DNA of 37,986 nucleotides from JAHBVY01 sp964415255. Lineage in GTDB: Bacteria; Myxococcota_A; Polyangia; Polyangiales; Polyangiaceae. The position numbers and the translations under genes are program-made. Under the pieces are notes generated by a model, which saw only the letters and a program-made list of their open reading frames with translations, did not search any database and had not been told where the DNA came from. Where the stretch lies: the NCBI GenBank assembly GCA_964415255.1, contig CAYQAC010000034.1:1-37986 (forward strand). Direction: 5' to 3'. This document shows, in pieces, positions 35,713 through 37,986 of the stretch (position 1 is its first letter; each line of letters starts with the position of its first letter).

Positions 35713-35748
35713 TGGGTATCGCTGCAGGGGTGGGTATCGCTGCAGGGG
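35713..35748. repeat. 18-bp tandem duplication after infA
   Basis: TGGGTATCGCTGCAGGGG occurs twice in a row (35713-35730 and 35731-35748), covering the uncertain start region of the next gene. Confidence 0.75.
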
Positions 35749-36782
35749 CTGTTCGCGCTGCGAGGACTGCTCGCGCTGCGAGGTTTGACCGCACGAGGTC
35801 GGGGCGCTCCGTCGCTCGTTGGTTCGTCCTGCTGACCATCGCGCTGCTGGCCGGCTGTGATGAGCCAGCGCCAAAGGAGGAGTCGCCGCTCATCGTGGTG
35901 CCGCCCGCCTCGGCGCTCGCTTCGGCGCAGCCACCCCAGCTGCTCTACTTACCCGATGGAGGCGACCGGGCGCCGCCCGCGGCGCCTCCCAACGCGCCAT
36001 CGCTCCCAGGGCCACCCCAGCCGCTCCGCTCCTCACGCTGCCCCGCGGAGATGGTGGACGTCGCGGGGCGCTACTGCATCGATCGCTACGAGGCGCGGCT
36101 CGTTGACACGGCGCAGGGCCGCCCGCTGTCGCCCTACTACTCGCCCACCGGGCGCAAGGCCGCGCGGGAGCAAGGCTTCTGGCGCAAGGAGGCGCTGGTG
36201 GTCGGCTCGCCTTCGGCTCAGGCGAAGCCACTGCCGCTCTTGCCCGGCTGGCAAGTCAGTGAAACGTACGAGCCCAAGGCGGAGTCGGCGCCGGGCGTCA
36301 TCCCGAACGGCTACGTCACGGGGCACGAGGCGGCGCTCGCTTGCGCCAACGCGGGCAAGCGCCTGTGCACTGAGCAGGAGTGGGTCACCGCGTGTCAGGG
36401 TGAGGGGCAGCGTCAATTTCCATATGGTAATAAATACGAGTGGGGGACCTGCAACGTGTTCCGCGAGGCGCACCCGGCGGCGGTGCTGCACGACGACGCC
36501 TCCCGTGGGCACCTGGACCCGCGACTGAATCAGGTGTCGAGCTCCAAGGGGCCGCTGCTGCGCCCGACCGGAGGGACCCCAGCGTGCCGCAGCGTGTGGG
36601 GCGACGATGCCATCTACGACCTGGTGGGGAACCTGGACGAGTGGATCGAGGACGAGCGCGGCGTGTTTGTAGGCGGCTTCTTCTCACGCAGCACCAAGAA
36701 CGGGTGCTTGTCGCGGGTCGGCGCGCACCCGCGCGAGTACTACGACTACAGCCTCGGGGTGCGCTGCTGTCGCTCGCCGTGA
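35730..36782 (+). CDS. formylglycine-generating-enzyme-like (SUMF1) lipoprotein
   Basis: 350 aa if the GTG at 35730 is used; a TTG at 35712 is the other candidate. The frame runs back into infA to 35517, but that part is a shadow of infA. ARWFVLLTIALLAGC is a signal with lipobox; a Pro-rich spacer (about 50-100) follows. The C-terminal domain (about 105-350) has the FGE-sulfatase/SUMF1 pattern: MVDVAGRYCIDRYEA, VTGHEAALACANAGKRLCTEQEWVTAC, YDLVGNLDEWIED and GGFFSRSTKNGC. It ends with YDYSLGVRCC, the usual GFRCC-like end. True FGEs convert a sulfatase Cys to formylglycine. Lipoprotein members in Myxococcota more likely have structural or other roles. No sulfatase gene is nearby. Confidence 0.85.
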   Translation: MGIAAGAVRAARTARAARFDRTRSGRSVARWFVLLTIALLAGCDEPAPKEESPLIVVPPASALASAQPPQLLYLPDGGDRAPPAAPPNAPSLPGPPQPLRSSRCPAEMVDVAGRYCIDRYEARLVDTAQGRPLSPYYSPTGRKAAREQGFWRKEALVVGSPSAQAKPLPLLPGWQVSETYEPKAESAPGVIPNGYVTGHEAALACANAGKRLCTEQEWVTACQGEGQRQFPYGNKYEWGTCNVFREAHPAAVLHDDASRGHLDPRLNQVSSSKGPLLRPTGGTPACRSVWGDDAIYDLVGNLDEWIEDERGVFVGGFFSRSTKNGCLSRVGAHPREYYDYSLGVRCCRSP

Positions 36783-36822
36783 GCGGACGGTCGCTGATTT
36801 GAGGTCGACTGACGGTAAACCA

Positions 36823-36850
36823 TTGGTCGTCCTGGGCGCTGCGCTACACT
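36823..36850 (+). promoter_or_regulatory. candidate promoter of the Gly-rich lipoprotein gene
   Basis: TTGGTC (36823-36828), 16 bp, TACACT (36845-36850). The expected transcription start is near 36857, leaving a leader of about 60 nt. Confidence 0.4.
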
Positions 36851-36921
36851 TGGAGCCCTCAGGGCGGCTCGCCAGGTGTTCGGCGCCGTCCCAGGGCCTC
36901 GCTTAGATTGGGATGGATCGC

Positions 36922-37986
36922 ATGAAGTGCCTAGCTGTGACGACGACCTTCACCTGCGCTTTGGTGGCGCTGCTCGTTGGCTGCAGCGGGGCACCCTTCG
37001 AAGGGGATGGGAGCGCAGGCGCCGGTGCTTCGGGCGGCTCTGGTGGTTCGGGCGGCTCTGGCGCTTCGGGCGGCTCTGGCGGCTCGAGTTCAAGCTGCGA
37101 TGAGACAGCCAGCCCAGCTGACGACTCGTGTGTGGTCGATGAGGGGCTGGCGATCTTCGTGGCGCCAAGCGGAGGGTCGGAGGCCTCGGGGACAAGGGCC
37201 GACCCATTGGGGAGCGTGCAGGCTGGCCTCCAGAGGGCGAAGTTCGATGGGAAGCGGCTCTTCGTGTGTGCGGACGGCGGTGAGTATGATGAGAACCTCA
37301 CCTTGGACGCGACGCTCGCGGGGGTCGAGGTGTGGGGTGGGTTCAGGTGTGATGATTGGGGGTTTGACTCGACGCTCAAAGCCACCGTCGCACCTAAGCG
37401 CGGCGTGCCCCTCACGGTGAAGGACGTCCACGCCGCGACCTCGTTTCAGTACCTGAGCTTCCGCGCGCCAGCGGGGAGCGCTGATGGAGAGAGCAGCATC
37501 GCTGGGTTCGTGGCGAACTCAAGGTCGCTGACATTTGAGCGGGTGGAGTTCATCGCGCAGGCAGGGGCGAAGGGGGCGAGCGGGACACGAGAGGACGTGA
37601 CGGCGGCAGATTGGTCGCCGGCGGTCATCAACGGCAACCCTGCGAATGGTGAAGGTGCGGGTGAGGCTGTTGAGGTGGTCTGCACGCGGACCAACGAGCA
37701 AACGACGGGCGCTTTCGGCGGCCAGGGAGGGATCATCCCTGGCTCCGGTGACAACGGCACGCCGGTCATCAGCGGTGCGCCTGAAGGCGGCGAAGGGGGG
37801 GAAGGTGGGCTTGATTGCTCCAGCGGGGGTAGCGGGTCTGACGGGAGCGCTGGCGCTGATGGGAGGGTTGGCGTGGGCGCGCTGAGGCTCGGCGTGCTCA
37901 CCGCTGACGGTTGGACGCCGGAGGCGGGTGACAGCGGCGGGTATGGTGGGGTGGCTCAAGGTGGTGGCGGGGGCGGCGGTGGTGGC
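36922..37986 (+). CDS. Gly-rich beta-helix surface lipoprotein (3' end outside window)
   Basis: Partial: 355 codons are open to the last base. ATG at 36922 has GGATGG upstream; an in-frame ATG at 36913 is also possible. The signal MKCLAVTTTFTCALVALLVGC has a lipobox. A Gly/Ser/Ala stalk (about 25-60) follows. The next domain begins IFVAPSGGSEASGTRADPLGSVQAGLQRA and continues GKRLFVCADGGEYDENLTLDATLAGVEVWGGF. This is the DUF1565/right-handed beta-helix entry pattern common in Myxococcota surface proteins. From about residue 240 the sequence is Gly-rich, and it ends the window in a run of Gly codons. Likely a large secreted adhesin-like or matrix protein; function is inferred from composition only. 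Confidence 0.85.
   Translation, partial: MKCLAVTTTFTCALVALLVGCSGAPFEGDGSAGAGASGGSGGSGGSGASGGSGGSSSSCDETASPADDSCVVDEGLAIFVAPSGGSEASGTRADPLGSVQAGLQRAKFDGKRLFVCADGGEYDENLTLDATLAGVEVWGGFRCDDWGFDSTLKATVAPKRGVPLTVKDVHAATSFQYLSFRAPAGSADGESSIAGFVANSRSLTFERVEFIAQAGAKGASGTREDVTAADWSPAVINGNPANGEGAGEAVEVVCTRTNEQTTGAFGGQGGIIPGSGDNGTPVISGAPEGGEGGEGGLDCSSGGSGSDGSAGADGRVGVGALRLGVLTADGWTPEAGDSGGYGGVAQGGGGGGGGG

Overview
The window is a GC-rich, gene-dense chromosomal segment whose content points to a myxobacterium-like member of the Myxococcota. The evidence is a eukaryote-type Ser/Thr kinase, a degenerate kinase-like protein, Gly/Ser/Thr-repeat lipoproteins with Cys-rich or beta-helix domains, a DUF3634 protein, an M13 peptidase lipoprotein and strong G/C third-position bias. 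This is inferred from gene content and style, because no rRNA or tRNA gene is present. I see no insertion sequence, CRISPR array or tRNA. The mobile-like material is limited to short REP-type palindromes and small dispersed repeats.

Layout. 1-2934 (+): a SAM methyltransferase carrying an N-terminal Cys cluster, then a radical SAM protein with two similar Cys clusters. 3023-5509 (-): a kinase-fold protein lacking the catalytic residues. 6064-7668 (+): ATP-type PEP carboxykinase. 7833-11260 (-): pheT coupled to a beta-barrel-like protein. 11392-16823 (+): a near-consensus promoter, a long leader with three tandem hairpins, then a GldA/GldF/GldG-like ABC system plus a DUF4340 protein. 16968-18196 (-): an isolated FliO-like plus FliP/SctR-like pair. 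18491-19726 (+): aspartate kinase. 19792-23475 (-): M13 peptidase; and DUF3634 plus a Tat-exported purple-acid-phosphatase-like lipoprotein. 23682-27223 (+): an active-looking tail-anchored Ser/Thr kinase overlapping priA. 27292-30332 (+): a small outer-membrane protein and a lytic transglycosylase. 30306-30841: iterated 17-bp motifs and a second hairpin array in front of a repeat-rich lipoprotein (30842-31708). 31780-35295 (-): a probable four-gene run HAD hydrolase, GH113-like hydrolase, hisC and TerB-like. 35474 to the end (+): infA, a formylglycine-generating-enzyme-like lipoprotein, and the start of a large Gly-rich beta-helix lipoprotein cut by the window edge.

How the genes work together. 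Most are housekeeping or envelope genes: gluconeogenesis (pckA), translation (pheT, infA), amino-acid synthesis (lysC, hisC), replication restart (priA), cell-wall turnover, and surface lipoproteins. Tight stop/start overlaps (8792-8795, 12985-12987, 17720-17723, 24893-24896, 34585-34588) suggest translational coupling. Several genes have a -10-like hexamer 6-7 nt before the start codon and no ribosome binding site, which suggests leaderless transcripts.

The least explained parts are the radical SAM/methyltransferase pair, the hairpin arrays, the 17-bp iterons, a recurring AT-rich palindrome (TTTCC-GTAC-GGAAA-like) inside GC-rich genes, and a 25-bp dispersed intergenic repeat. I do not see one clear-cut new defence or biosynthetic system. 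The first two genes are the best candidate for an undescribed enzyme pair.
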